Positions 26,883-37,253 are shown, counted from the first letter of the stretch. The stretch: DNA of 64,000 nucleotides from Bacteroidaceae bacterium (GCA_017559845.1 JAFYQQ010000020.1:18416-82415); one strand, 5' to 3'. The notes: generated from the sequence alone by a model not told the origin. Numbers and translations are program-made.

Positions 26883-29009
26883 TTACCAGATATTTTCCGG
26901 TTTTTCGGGGTTGTCGAAGATTTCCTTTGACACAAATTCCATGTAGTCCATATAAAGCTCCTTACGGTCGCTGTCCAGTACGGATTTGAAACGGATGTAA
27001 TATGTCTTGTCGGGATCCATCATCTGGCGTGTAACGATGCGGCGTGAACAGTTTTCCTTTTCGCGCTCGGTACGGGGAGCCACTTCATCGTTTACGCTCT
27101 TTATACCCTTCATGATCATATTGTTACGCATACGTTTGTCCACCTCGGCGTTGTAGCTGTCATCTTCCGTATCGCGTTCCCAACCGGTTGAAATGTGGTT
27201 CACCGGAATGGTAAGGTCTACGGGAATACCGGTTACAGGCAGGTTGTTGGGGTCTGAACCGAAATACATCTGACAGGTTCCGCGCACGCTGTTGGCAAGA
27301 ATCTTGTAACGCAGCTCATAGATTCCCTTGCGTGGAACGGGAGGAAGTTTCATTGTAACGTCATAGCGTCCCAGAGCTTTAATTTCATCACAAGAATAAT
27401 TACACCAGTTGTATCCCCAACCATTGAAGTAGACATACATACAGTCATCATTCAGCGTCATGTTGTCAAAGTACTGATACACGCTGCTTGGCGGAATGTA
27501 GATGTGCATGTGCTTGTCTTCCTTAGACTCCTTGCGGCGCAGTTCGTTGGTCATGGCCTCGGGGAAGATGGCGAAACCGTCAAAACGGATATGGTCTTTC
27601 ATCAGATGGTTGCGCACATCATCGTTGTACGACAAAGGTTTGTCAATGGGATAGATACAGGCGTTCACAATTCCCTGCACATTGGTCAGTTCGCCGTCAC
27701 GTACAACGTAACAACCTGCCTTGTCCGCATCGCATCCAATCTCCAGGCCTGTTCCTCTACGTCCGTCATCCAAGATGGGGAAACGGTTCAGGTAGACACC
27801 GTTTGACGCTCCGCTTTCGTACAGTTTCAAGAGACGTCGCTTACCCATTGTGGTATAGTATTCCACAACGGGAATGGTATATTTGGTTGGGTTATAGGGT
27901 GAATAGCCGTATTCGTTGGCGTGTATGAGCAGACGGTTCGCAGGAATGCGCATGGGCAGGATGTGATAGGTTACCCACTGGTAAAGCAGATGCTGGGGCG
28001 AATCGTAGCTTACACCGGAAGTCTTGAACACATCATCTTCCGAATACTGACGGTTCTTCAGAATCCACTGCGTAAGTTCTTCCAACAGATTGGGGCTGTG
28101 GGGATCCAGTCCCTGCGCGCGCCAATAGTCGTCCGTCTCTGCAAAGATGGTGAAACCAATCAGTCGGTGAGGAGGCGCGTAGGCATCAGTTCCCTTGTTT
28201 ACACGAGGGTCCACAAAACCCAATGAAAGGAAGTCCTTCAAGTCTGGAATCTGACCAGTCTGGTACTTCTCTTCGTACACTTCATCACGAACCACAGAAA
28301 GCGTATCCATCAGACCGGCTGCCTGGATTGCTCGGGAAATGACCAGCAGTCCTTCTTCACCATTGTCAAGAATGCGTTGTATGAATTTGGATGCCGTTAT
28401 GGGATTGGGTGCGACAACCTTGCTCAAGCGGTGAATCACACCGTTGGTCACGAGGATGTCTCTGTTTTTAATATCCACAGCGCAGTCTGTATTGATGCTG
28501 ACACTGTCAGGATTCGTTTCAGACCAATATACCGTATACTTGTTCTCGGCCATATTCGCGATTGGGAACTCGGCATTGTTCTGAAGAGGAAATTCTGAAA
28601 TCTCAAAGCGCTGGGAAGCCAGGTCGCCTCCGTCAATGATACTGTTATGTACAATCACCCTGCGGATGGAGTCAAGTTTGGTGCTGTCTGTAAAACTTTC
28701 CCAAGTGGGTTCGTCAATAAGTCCCTCTTCCACCACAGTCTGCAGATACTCACGGATAGTCTCGTTGGTATAGGCAAAACAGGTATAGTTACCACGCGCC
28801 GCCATCAGCTGATAGACGCTTGACTCACTACGCGGGCTCACCGGCACCTGTTTAAGCAACTCCACATACTCGCTGTATTCATCGAAATGTTCCAGATAGC
28901 TGACTACCGTATTGTCCGTAAAGACATAACGCGCAGAGGTGTCGATGGTTTCCTTGCAGGCTGAGAGCAGAAGCAGAGCACCTGTTATTGAAAGCAGAAA
29001 CTTTTTCAT
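26883..29009 (-). CDS. Fasciclin domain lipoprotein
   Basis: A 708-residue predicted surface lipoprotein: MKKFLLSITGALLLLSAC gives a lipobox with Cys 18. The N-terminal half has two fasciclin-like modules; the first includes YTNETIREYLQTVVEEG and DILVTNGVIHRLSKVV, the H-box-like ending of the fold, and the second begins ITASKFIQRILDNGEEGLLVI. The C-terminal part (about residues 470-708) is beta-rich with no family I can name. Such proteins are common near SusC/SusD systems in Bacteroidales, where a role in binding or scaffolding on the cell surface is assumed. It is the last gene of a three-gene minus-strand unit after the 1619-residue protein. Confidence 0.88.
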   Translation of the reverse strand: MKKFLLSITGALLLLSACKETIDTSARYVFTDNTVVSYLEHFDEYSEYVELLKQVPVSPRSESSVYQLMAARGNYTCFAYTNETIREYLQTVVEEGLIDEPTWESFTDSTKLDSIRRVIVHNSIIDGGDLASQRFEISEFPLQNNAEFPIANMAENKYTVYWSETNPDSVSINTDCAVDIKNRDILVTNGVIHRLSKVVAPNPITASKFIQRILDNGEEGLLVISRAIQAAGLMDTLSVVRDEVYEEKYQTGQIPDLKDFLSLGFVDPRVNKGTDAYAPPHRLIGFTIFAETDDYWRAQGLDPHSPNLLEELTQWILKNRQYSEDDVFKTSGVSYDSPQHLLYQWVTYHILPMRIPANRLLIHANEYGYSPYNPTKYTIPVVEYYTTMGKRRLLKLYESGASNGVYLNRFPILDDGRRGTGLEIGCDADKAGCYVVRDGELTNVQGIVNACIYPIDKPLSYNDDVRNHLMKDHIRFDGFAIFPEAMTNELRRKESKEDKHMHIYIPPSSVYQYFDNMTLNDDCMYVYFNGWGYNWCNYSCDEIKALGRYDVTMKLPPVPRKGIYELRYKILANSVRGTCQMYFGSDPNNLPVTGIPVDLTIPVNHISTGWERDTEDDSYNAEVDKRMRNNMIMKGIKSVNDEVAPRTEREKENCSRRIVTRQMMDPDKTYYIRFKSVLDSDRKELYMDYMEFVSKEIFDNPEKPENIW

Positions 29010-29031
29010 AAGAATATAAATGAAAATTAGG

Positions 29032-29091
29032 AATTCCGGACAGACCCGGCAAACCCCGTAAGAGGCTTTTGCCCAAGGTCTGTCCAGAATT
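29032..29091 (-). promoter_or_regulatory. Intercistronic nested hairpin
   Basis: Outer arms 29032-29046 and 29077-29091 (15 bp, one G-U-compatible mismatch, core GGACAGACC) enclose an inner pair GGCAAA/TTTGCC (29048-29053 with 29068-29073). It lies between the stop of the 1619-residue gene and the start of the fasciclin gene and lacks a strong T-tract, so it is more likely a transcript-processing or partial-termination element than a full terminator. Confidence 0.65.
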
Positions 29092-29111
29092 TTAGAGATG
29101 TATAGCGAATA

Positions 29112-32100
29112 TTACTTCACCAACACTTTCTTTCCATTGATGATGTAGAGACCCTTAGTGGGCTTGCTTACACGCTGTCCGGAAAGGTTGAAGATACCGT
29201 TAGCAACGCCAGTTGCAGTGCTTTCGCCAGCAACGATGCCTTCGATGCCGACAGTACCGCCGTTTGCTTCCATTTCTGCGTAGGTGATAACACGGATGTG
29301 GCGTACGTCCATAGAGAATGCACCGCCGTTTGTTACATCCCAACGCAACCAGTGGTCGGTACCATTACCCCACTTCCATTCAGAACGAGCCTGACGGAGG
29401 TCGATGTAGTAGGGAGTCCATTCGCCGGCTGCAGCCATTGTGCCATAAGCGTTGTAGTGCTGGCTGCTCAGACTGGGAGTACCGAAGTATACTTTACCGT
29501 CGGTAACCTCACGATCCAACTTGTATTCGAATGCGAGAACATACTCTTCGTTTCCGAGAGCCTCAATCAGACCCATAAGTCCGAAGTAGCTTTCTTCACC
29601 GGTTCCTTCTACGTGGTATGTGAAGGCTGCGGTTTCTGTAACAGTGATGTTGTTGCCGTATTCTTCCTTGGGATACAGGTATGCAGGATACTTGGTCTTC
29701 AACTCTTCAATCTTGGCAATAGCATCTTCAATGCTGTAGAGACCCTCCATGAAACCAATCCAGATATCCTCATGGAAAGTAAGGTATTCATCCTTTTCTT
29801 CGGGAGTCATGGCCATGTTGGTAGACCAGATTTCGTAATACTTCTCAGCAATGTTTACAAGGTCAAGGTAAGTTCTCTTGGCATCGTAGATTTCAACGAA
29901 GATTTCAGAGAACTTCTCAATCAGAGCCTTCTTTGATGCACCGTCAGTTGCAGTGGCCATAGCCTCGATGGTTGCGGTCAACTCTGCACGGAGGTCGTTA
30001 CCGAAGTTGGGATACTTCATGTAGTCAACGATGTCGGGGTTGTAGGCCAACAGAGTCTTGGCGCGAGCGCTCTGGCTTTCCAATACGTTGTCCATAGAAG
30101 CAGTTGCCTCTTCAACAGTACCTGCGTAAGTCAACTTCACGTTACCGAAACCGGTCCAGTCACCGGCAACACCTGTACCGAGATCCTTGATACCGAATGT
30201 CAAGGTACCATCCTCAACAACGGCAAGCACCTTGTTGATGTGACGGCCAGCCTCGATGGCTACACAAGTACTCTGGATACCGTGAAGAACGTAACCGATG
30301 GTGTCGCCCAATTCGTCAGTAACTGCGATGTCAACAACATCACCGCTCAAGTGGCAGTTTACACCGTCTTCAGCCTCGTCAACAGAAACCATGCCTTCAT
30401 ATACTGACATCACATAGTTGTTGATGCCGTTGGCATAGATCATAGAACTGTAGTTGGTGCTGGTGCCTTCCAATCCGCTGGGACGGTTACCGGCAGTGAT
30501 GGTAATCTCATAGATACCGTTCTTCAAACCGGTAATAGTCTGGCTGATGCCGTAAGCGTTCAGACCAGTTCCTTCATTGTAGAACTCTGCACCATAGCTG
30601 TTGCTGTACTGCAGGCTGTTGTAGCTCTTGCCTTCCCAACCTGTTACACCCTTGCTGAAGTCGGGGTTCTGCATCAGCATGGTTACGTCAGCTCCGGGGA
30701 GGTAACCTTCACGAAGGGCGTTAACGCGCAATGTCTCTACATATTCAGTCTCGGCAATGATTGTTTCTGCGGGAAGAACATGCTCCTCATAGATGGTGGT
30801 GAACACACCGTTGGGATAAACACCTTCTTCTGCCTCTTCAGCGTTCATGTAAGTCTCGAGGAAGATTCTTGCCTCAGTCTCAGCAATGTTGTTGCTGGCA
30901 AGGAATTCGCGGATTTCCTCAATCTTCTGCTTGTAGGCTTCGTATGCATTTACAGATTCGGTGATCTGGTTCTGCAGCACAACAACAGCATCGTGCTTAG
31001 CAAAGAGGTCTTCCATTTCAACGGCACCGTCCAATGCTTCTACAACTCCGTCGTACTGGTCAAGCAGAGCCTGCTCGGCAACAACGTCGGTGTCGAAGTT
31101 GTTGGCTTCTTCAACATAGCCGATAAGTACATCCTGGAAGTCTTCTTCAGAACCGAAGGTCATTTCGGTCATCTGGTGAGTAACATCAGTTCTACCCTGG
31201 TAGTTGCTGATAAGCTCAACCTTATAGTACTGGTAAGTAACAAGACCGGTGCTCATACCGAAGTAAGAAGCGGTATTGTTGGCGGGGTTCAGACGGTTCT
31301 GGCCCACGTCGTTCTTCTCGTCAATGAGAGTCCATGCTTCTGCATCGCGCTTGGCAGCACCGTCACCTTCGAAGTTGGCACCGTAAATCTTCCAGGTACC
31401 CCAGTTACGTTCGGGGAATCTCTGGGTGTCACCACCGGTTACGAGGGTATAGAAGTAGGGAGAAACAATGTCGCAAGCCTTGAATACGAGATACAAGCCA
31501 TCGGCAGTGTACTTACCACACCACTTGGTAGCGGGGTCACGGTCGAACAACTTTTCAGGACCTTCGTTGGTGTAACCAGATGAACCGTGCAGGAAGATAA
31601 GACCGTCGGCCAAAGCACCGTCGATGCTGATCTGCAGGTACTGGATTTCAGCGTTCAACTGGCTGGTAGAGAGATTACGGTTCTCCATGATGTAGGGGAA
31701 AGAACCGTTGATGAACTTGTTGCCGGGAGCTTCATTCTCTTCAACGTAGCTGTTGAAGTATGCATCCAGGTTATCGCCCATGTTGCCAATGTTTTCCAAC
31801 AGCAGGGCAACCTGTGCCTCATAGTTTACATAAGCTTCAACAGAAGTATTGATTTCAGACTGAAGGGCAGTCAAGCGGCTTGAAGCAGTGGCCAGCGTAG
31901 AAACGTTGGTTGCAGAGCGCAAATCGCGCAATACCTGGTTGTATTCGTCAATCAATGTCTGGTATGCAACCACGTCAAGGTTGAATGCCTCAAACTCTTC
32001 GGTGTACTGCTGACGCATGGTGTAGAAGTTGGCCTGGTTGAGCAGAGCCATTTCTGCCATCTGGAAGCGATCACCGTTATTGTACAACTCTTCAATCTCC

Positions 32101-33971
32101 AGCTTGTAGTACTGATAGCTTTCAGCAACTACGTTAGACAGGTAGAAGTAAGCGGTTGCGTAGTTGGCAGCGGGCAACTGGTCCTGACCGATGTTGGTCT
32201 TCACGTCAATTTCAACCCAACCTTCAGCTTCGCGTGTAGCAGCTTCGTCGCTTTCGAAGTTTGCTCCGTACAGTCTCCATGACTTGAAGTTGCGGCTGGG
32301 GTTATTGCCGGTGTCATTACCGGTAATGAACTTGTAGAATGTGGGCATGATGGGCTCTTCGGTCTTGAATACACAGAAACCGGTCTTGCCCAAAGCACAC
32401 CACTTGGTTCCTTCAACACCGTCGAACATGGCCAAGGGATCTTCGTTGGTGTTGAAACCAGAAGTACCTGAAAGAACGGTGTAAGTGGTCTCGATTGCAC
32501 CCTCGGTCAAGCCTTCGGCATACTGCTCCATCAAACTGGTGATATAAGCACCTTCCTTGAGAATTTCCTCGTCGTCGAGCTGGCAGTTTGCCATGATGTA
32601 GGGATAAGAACCATTGACGAAAGTTCCGTTGGGCTCGATTGTGGTCTGGATGTAAGACTCGATCAGCGCACGGCCTTCAGCGTTCATGTCGGGGTGTTCG
32701 TCCAGATACTTCTGTACGTTGTTCACCATGCTGACGTATGTGGCATAGGCGTTAGCTGAGTTGTTGATCTTGGTCTGCAGTGCATCCAATGTACCCTGAA
32801 TTTCGAACAACTTGTCCAACTCTTCACAGGTAACGATTTCTGTCAAAGCAGTCTTGTACTCCTCAATGAGTGACTTCTGGGCAACCACGTTCAGGTTGAA
32901 TGCGCTATAGTTCTTATAGCTGTCATTGCGCATGTTAACGAAGGTGTACTTGTCACCCCAGGTGAATTCACCCATCTGCATGAAACCGGCTCCGTTGATG
33001 CTGTTTACAACGAGCTTGAAGTACTTGTACTCTTCTGTAACGGTTTCAGAGGGAGTCAGGTAAACGTGGTAGTAGTTCTTGTTGGGAAGGATGTCAGTAC
33101 CGATGTTCTCCTTCTTGTCCAACAAAACCCAAGCTTCTGACTCGTAAGTTGCGTCTTCATCATTGTCGAAGTTTGCACCGTAGATTTCCCAATCCTTCCA
33201 GTTACGGCCGGCATTCTTCTCATTGTCGTTACCGGTAACAAGGCGGTAGTAAGTGGGCTGGATGCCTACGCTGGTCTTGAAGATCAACCAAGTGGGAAGC
33301 GTACCAGAACCCCACTTTGTGGTCAGAACGGCGTCGATAAGGCGTGATGCACCTTCACCTGCGGTCAGGTCGTGGCCGGGGATGGTTGCCAGCGGAGTGT
33401 AAGAGATGATACGGCTGTCTGCGCTGGTGCCGAATGCGAATTCACCCATCTGCATGGCAGAAGTTTCAATGGCTGCGATTTCCTCAACCTCAATCTTGAA
33501 GTGAGTGTAGGCAGTTGTGGGATTCTCAGAGAAAGTGAAGTCAGCAGGAGTGGTGTTGGCAGCGGGAAGCCAGTCATTGGCTTTCTCCTTCTTGTCAATC
33601 AGCACCCATTCGCTTGATTCACGGGTAGCATCGGCGTCGTTGCTGAAGTTTGCAGCATAGATGCTCCAGTTCTTCCAGTTACGGTCGGGGAACTTGCCGG
33701 TGTCACCACCGGTAATCAGATAGTAGTTGGTGGGCACGATTGCCTCTGAGGCCTTGAACACGATGTAGGCTTCTTCAAAGCTGCCTACACACCACTTGGT
33801 TTCGGGCTTACCGTCAACCAATGCATCAAAGTCCTCGTTTGCATATCCGGCAGTACCGGACAGCGCTGTCAAAGAAACATTCTGCGCCGTCAAGCCTGTT
33901 GCAAATGTAAGTGCAACGGCGGCAACGATGGTGCGGAAAGTACTTTTCACGAGTGAAGTAATTTTCTTCAT
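29112..33971 (-). CDS. Giant modular secreted binding protein with repeated discoidin-like domains and C-terminal sorting tail
   Basis: A 1619-residue secreted protein (signal peptide about residues 1-29). It holds four copies of a beta-sandwich module of about 160 residues, resembling F5/8-type C (discoidin/CBM32-like) domains, each with the motifs TKW[CG], G[GN]DTxxxPxRNWxxW and IYGANF; the KW motifs are near residues 60, 219, 524 and 818. Helical segments of about 100 residues (FNLDVVAxQ...IDEY... then INxSVxAYxxY) follow copies 2, 3 and 4. A further beta-rich domain (about 1110-1280), another helical region, and a final jelly-roll-like domain precede the tail NLSGQRVSKPTKGLYIINGKKVLVK, a type-A-like C-terminal sorting domain. 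No enzyme motif is visible; binding to glycans on the surface is inferred. It lies 38 nt after the CotH gene. Confidence 0.85.
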   Translation of the reverse strand: MKKITSLVKSTFRTIVAAVALTFATGLTAQNVSLTALSGTAGYANEDFDALVDGKPETKWCVGSFEEAYIVFKASEAIVPTNYYLITGGDTGKFPDRNWKNWSIYAANFSNDADATRESSEWVLIDKKEKANDWLPAANTTPADFTFSENPTTAYTHFKIEVEEIAAIETSAMQMGEFAFGTSADSRIISYTPLATIPGHDLTAGEGASRLIDAVLTTKWGSGTLPTWLIFKTSVGIQPTYYRLVTGNDNEKNAGRNWKDWEIYGANFDNDEDATYESEAWVLLDKKENIGTDILPNKNYYHVYLTPSETVTEEYKYFKLVVNSINGAGFMQMGEFTWGDKYTFVNMRNDSYKNYSAFNLNVVAQKSLIEEYKTALTEIVTCEELDKLFEIQGTLDALQTKINNSANAYATYVSMVNNVQKYLDEHPDMNAEGRALIESYIQTTIEPNGTFVNGSYPYIMANCQLDDEEILKEGAYITSLMEQYAEGLTEGAIETTYTVLSGTSGFNTNEDPLAMFDGVEGTKWCALGKTGFCVFKTEEPIMPTFYKFITGNDTGNNPSRNFKSWRLYGANFESDEAATREAEGWVEIDVKTNIGQDQLPAANYATAYFYLSNVVAESYQYYKLEIEELYNNGDRFQMAEMALLNQANFYTMRQQYTEEFEAFNLDVVAYQTLIDEYNQVLRDLRSATNVSTLATASSRLTALQSEINTSVEAYVNYEAQVALLLENIGNMGDNLDAYFNSYVEENEAPGNKFINGSFPYIMENRNLSTSQLNAEIQYLQISIDGALADGLIFLHGSSGYTNEGPEKLFDRDPATKWCGKYTADGLYLVFKACDIVSPYFYTLVTGGDTQRFPERNWGTWKIYGANFEGDGAAKRDAEAWTLIDEKNDVGQNRLNPANNTASYFGMSTGLVTYQYYKVELISNYQGRTDVTHQMTEMTFGSEEDFQDVLIGYVEEANNFDTDVVAEQALLDQYDGVVEALDGAVEMEDLFAKHDAVVVLQNQITESVNAYEAYKQKIEEIREFLASNNIAETEARIFLETYMNAEEAEEGVYPNGVFTTIYEEHVLPAETIIAETEYVETLRVNALREGYLPGADVTMLMQNPDFSKGVTGWEGKSYNSLQYSNSYGAEFYNEGTGLNAYGISQTITGLKNGIYEITITAGNRPSGLEGTSTNYSSMIYANGINNYVMSVYEGMVSVDEAEDGVNCHLSGDVVDIAVTDELGDTIGYVLHGIQSTCVAIEAGRHINKVLAVVEDGTLTFGIKDLGTGVAGDWTGFGNVKLTYAGTVEEATASMDNVLESQSARAKTLLAYNPDIVDYMKYPNFGNDLRAELTATIEAMATATDGASKKALIEKFSEIFVEIYDAKRTYLDLVNIAEKYYEIWSTNMAMTPEEKDEYLTFHEDIWIGFMEGLYSIEDAIAKIEELKTKYPAYLYPKEEYGNNITVTETAAFTYHVEGTGEESYFGLMGLIEALGNEEYVLAFEYKLDREVTDGKVYFGTPSLSSQHYNAYGTMAAAGEWTPYYIDLRQARSEWKWGNGTDHWLRWDVTNGGAFSMDVRHIRVITYAEMEANGGTVGIEGIVAGESTATGVANGIFNLSGQRVSKPTKGLYIINGKKVLVK

Positions 33972-34009
33972 TGCTTTTTGTTTTTGGTGAATAATTAATT
34001 GAATAAAAG

Positions 34010-37000
34010 TTATTTAATGTATATTTTCTTTCCGTTCTTTATGTAGATGCCACGGACGGGATGCTGTACGGGACGGCCCTGCAGGTCGTAAATTTGCTGC
34101 TGCTTGTCCGAAGCGTTTTCAACCTTGTCTTCAGGGATATCGGCGATGTCCACACTGACTCCTTCGAAATAGAAGTCATAGGGCGTATAATTGGTTGCAC
34201 CCAAGAGGTCGTCGCCTTCGCGTTCGTCAATGAGCTTCCAGCGGACATCATTGGGGTCTGTGACAGCCGTCACGCTGCCGTAGAGCTTCCACTTGTTGGG
34301 GTTGCGCCCGGGATGCTTTTCGGTGTCGTTGGCGGTGTAAAGACGGTAGCCCGAGGCGTTGATGGAAGCCTTGGCGTCAAAGATGAAGTAGGCCGTGCCT
34401 GTGAACTGTCCGCACCACTTGGTGCTGGTCTTGTTGTCGCACAGGTTTGTCCAGCTCTCGCCATTGTAATACTGGCAAACACCCTTGGTGACGCTGAGCT
34501 TGCTGACTTCTTCTCCGTTCTGATCCAACAGGTCGAACTCTGAAATCTGGGCGGTGCTGCCGTCGGTCAGGCTCTCGACAACCCACATATAATAGCGGTA
34601 TTTAGCAATGTTGGGATTGGTGTTGGTGAATAGTCCGTCCTTTCCGCTGTATACCTTTGCGTGTGAGGAGAATGGCACGGGCCATTCGTCCACAGCCAGC
34701 CCCTGGGCGTTACCCCAAAGATTCTGACGCCAGGTGCCGATGGCTTCGCCGTTGAGCAGCCAGCACAGCTCGCCTCCGCTCACCTGACTGTCGTCCACCT
34801 GAATGCCGGCGCCCGGCAGCAGGTCGTAACAGTTGTCAATTTCGAGTGTGGTGGCATTGGCCATGGCATATTCGTTACCATTGTTCGTGCAGGTACCGAT
34901 GTTGTAACTGTTCAGGATGGTTGCCTGCTTGGCAAAACCTAGCAGTGCGCCAGCTTGCTTCTTGCTCTGTATACTGCCAGTGTTGTAACAGTTTGTCATC
35001 TTGACACTTGAACTTGGAGCAGCTCCTACTAGTCCGCCGCAGTAACTGTCTGTGCCTTCGACGGTTCCGCCAAATCCGCAGTTCTGGATTTCGATGCCGG
35101 TGCCACGAGCAGCTCCCACCAGTCCGCCAACGTATTTTGTACCCTTGAAAGTGCAGCTGGAGTCAATCAACACGTTGCTGAATTTGGCTCCGTTGGATGC
35201 CACACCGAAGAGGCCCACAAAGTTGGAACCTTCAAGCGAGAGGTTGCGTATGGTGTACCCCTTGCCGTCGAATGTGCCAGAGAACTGGTTGTCCAGGTTG
35301 CCGATAGGCTGGAAGCCCTCTTCCTGGGCCATGTCAATGTCAGCCTTCAGTGCGATGTTGATGTTGCCCTCGCCGGCTGCAACCAAACGGCTCACCGCAG
35401 CCAGTTCGCGTGCGGTTGCCACCTGATAGGCTCCGTCGGCAAAGACGGGCTGGTTATATCCCAACTTCTTGTCCATCCAGAGGACGCGGCCTGCCACGTA
35501 ATCGCGGACAACGTCCACCTCGGCATCCCATGTTCCCCATACCTTGGGGTTGCAGTGTACCTTTTGCAGCAGGTAAGGCCAGCGGATGAAGTTGAGCCGT
35601 TGCGAGGCGTTCACCTCGGCGCGGAGCGAATCCACATAGCCCGCAATGTCTTCGGGGTTGAAACGGCCGGCGTCTCTCAGCTCTGCCCAGATGCTGCGCA
35701 GTTGTTCCCAGGCCGCGGGGTCGGAGAGGACACGGTCCATCACCTTGTTCCACTTTCCGGCACAACGCACCTTGTACGTCCATTCGTCGCGCTCGTTGCC
35801 GGGGTATACGTTGTGGTCGTTGTCCAGGGAGAGGTCGTTGTCCCACACAGGACCAGTATAGATGAGCGGGTCTATGCGCTGCTTCCACATATAGACTTGC
35901 CAGAACATGTCCGTGTTTCCGCTGAATTCGTTGGCAAGGAAATACTTGAGGAAGGATTCGGTGTCAAGATGGGTGCGGTAACCAAGGGTTTCGCTTGTGT
36001 AGTTCTGGCCGAACAGACGGTTCTCCATCTCGTTGAAATAGGATGTAATGTAGTTGAACTGTTCGGGCTGGATGTCGCCGTCTTCGGGCTCGTGGATGGT
36101 AACGGGGTTACCGTGTCCCGAGGTGAAGTGTACGGGGTCTTGGGTGGCATAACCGTTCATTTCGAAAAGGTATCCGCCGGTCAGCAGGTCGCCTTCGATG
36201 TCAGACGGCATCATCTCGGTTATGTCAATGCGGTTGGGGTCTATTCCCACCCAGTCAGTCAGCTGATAGGTTCCGCGGTATTCGCCGTTGAGCAACAGGT
36301 CCACGTTGCGACAATAAGGAGAGAACTTCATCCCTACACGATGGCTCACTTCGTAGGCCACGTTGTTGCGGATGAGGGTTTTGTCGCCAAAGTTGTTGAT
36401 TAGGGTCCATTTCTTTGCCTTTGCCGGCGATTCGTACTTCTTGCTTCCCTTGAAGAGACGGTGGCTCTTTCCGTCGTCAATCTTGAAACGGTAAGGCTTG
36501 TTTTCGTGCGAGGCCGAGAAGTTTCCTCTGACACGCACCTTGATGGGCCATTCCTGGACGAGTGTTCCTTGGTCGCACGTCAGGAAGATACGGGCATTGA
36601 AGTCCTGCTTCTTGTTTTGCGGCACCTTGTCGTCCTGGACGTGGATGCTGACGGTGGGCAAGTTGGTCACCTGATAGAAGCGGCTGTCGTCTCCTGATCC
36701 TTTATAACCATAGAAGCTGAGTTCGGCAATGGCGGAGCGGGCCTTGTCCGGTCCCACATAACGTACATAGCGTACGCCGCGGCTTACTTCTATATTATAA
36801 TAGGTTACAAAATCCTTGATGGGCGATTCCTGGATGACATACAGCGGAACGGCATCAATGAAGGTGGGGTCGTTGGCGCCTTCCAGCACACCTAATAGCA
36901 TGTTGGTGTTTGAAGAGGATGTGTTGCGGGGCAGCACGCCAATCTTGGTGATGACATGTGCTTCGCCCAAATCCAAACCCACCCAGCCCATGCTTTGGTG

Positions 37001-37213
37001 TGAAGAGGCATAATAGGTCTCTTCGTTACCGTCGAATGCGCACGAAGGGTCGTTCTTTGTCGATGTCGTGCTGCTGGTCTTGAAGTCGAAGTAAGGGTAG
37101 GAACCAATAGGCGTACCCTCAAGTCGGTCGTTTTGTGCACTGACGATTTGAGAGCATGCAAAGCATATCGTAACCAATAAGGTTTTAATGACTTGCGCAG
37201 TTTTATGTATCAT
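34010..37213 (-). CDS. CotH kinase family secreted protein with discoidin-like and GLUG domains
   Basis: A 1067-residue secreted protein (signal peptide about residues 1-26). In order: an F5/8-type C domain (about 30-175), a CotH-like atypical kinase domain (about 190-600, with KPYRFKIDDG, KKWTLINNFGDKTLIRN and the metal-binding-type PVWDNDLSLDND), GLUG-type repeats (about 650-800, such as FVGLFGVAS and YVGGLVGAARG), a second discoidin-like domain with the same TKWCG motif as the neighbouring 1619-residue protein, and a C-terminal sorting tail IYDLQGRPVQHPVRGIYIKNGKK. Spore CotH proteins phosphorylate other secreted proteins; the substrate here is unknown. First gene of the CotH-binding protein-fasciclin operon, with a consensus promoter at 37254-37285. 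Confidence 0.9.
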   Translation of the reverse strand: MIHKTAQVIKTLLVTICFACSQIVSAQNDRLEGTPIGSYPYFDFKTSSTTSTKNDPSCAFDGNEETYYASSHQSMGWVGLDLGEAHVITKIGVLPRNTSSSNTNMLLGVLEGANDPTFIDAVPLYVIQESPIKDFVTYYNIEVSRGVRYVRYVGPDKARSAIAELSFYGYKGSGDDSRFYQVTNLPTVSIHVQDDKVPQNKKQDFNARIFLTCDQGTLVQEWPIKVRVRGNFSASHENKPYRFKIDDGKSHRLFKGSKKYESPAKAKKWTLINNFGDKTLIRNNVAYEVSHRVGMKFSPYCRNVDLLLNGEYRGTYQLTDWVGIDPNRIDITEMMPSDIEGDLLTGGYLFEMNGYATQDPVHFTSGHGNPVTIHEPEDGDIQPEQFNYITSYFNEMENRLFGQNYTSETLGYRTHLDTESFLKYFLANEFSGNTDMFWQVYMWKQRIDPLIYTGPVWDNDLSLDNDHNVYPGNERDEWTYKVRCAGKWNKVMDRVLSDPAAWEQLRSIWAELRDAGRFNPEDIAGYVDSLRAEVNASQRLNFIRWPYLLQKVHCNPKVWGTWDAEVDVVRDYVAGRVLWMDKKLGYNQPVFADGAYQVATARELAAVSRLVAAGEGNINIALKADIDMAQEEGFQPIGNLDNQFSGTFDGKGYTIRNLSLEGSNFVGLFGVASNGAKFSNVLIDSSCTFKGTKYVGGLVGAARGTGIEIQNCGFGGTVEGTDSYCGGLVGAAPSSSVKMTNCYNTGSIQSKKQAGALLGFAKQATILNSYNIGTCTNNGNEYAMANATTLEIDNCYDLLPGAGIQVDDSQVSGGELCWLLNGEAIGTWRQNLWGNAQGLAVDEWPVPFSSHAKVYSGKDGLFTNTNPNIAKYRYYMWVVESLTDGSTAQISEFDLLDQNGEEVSKLSVTKGVCQYYNGESWTNLCDNKTSTKWCGQFTGTAYFIFDAKASINASGYRLYTANDTEKHPGRNPNKWKLYGSVTAVTDPNDVRWKLIDEREGDDLLGATNYTPYDFYFEGVSVDIADIPEDKVENASDKQQQIYDLQGRPVQHPVRGIYIKNGKKIYIK

Positions 37214-37253
37214 TAAATGTACCTAATTCGGGTGTAAAACTTGTATAAGTATG

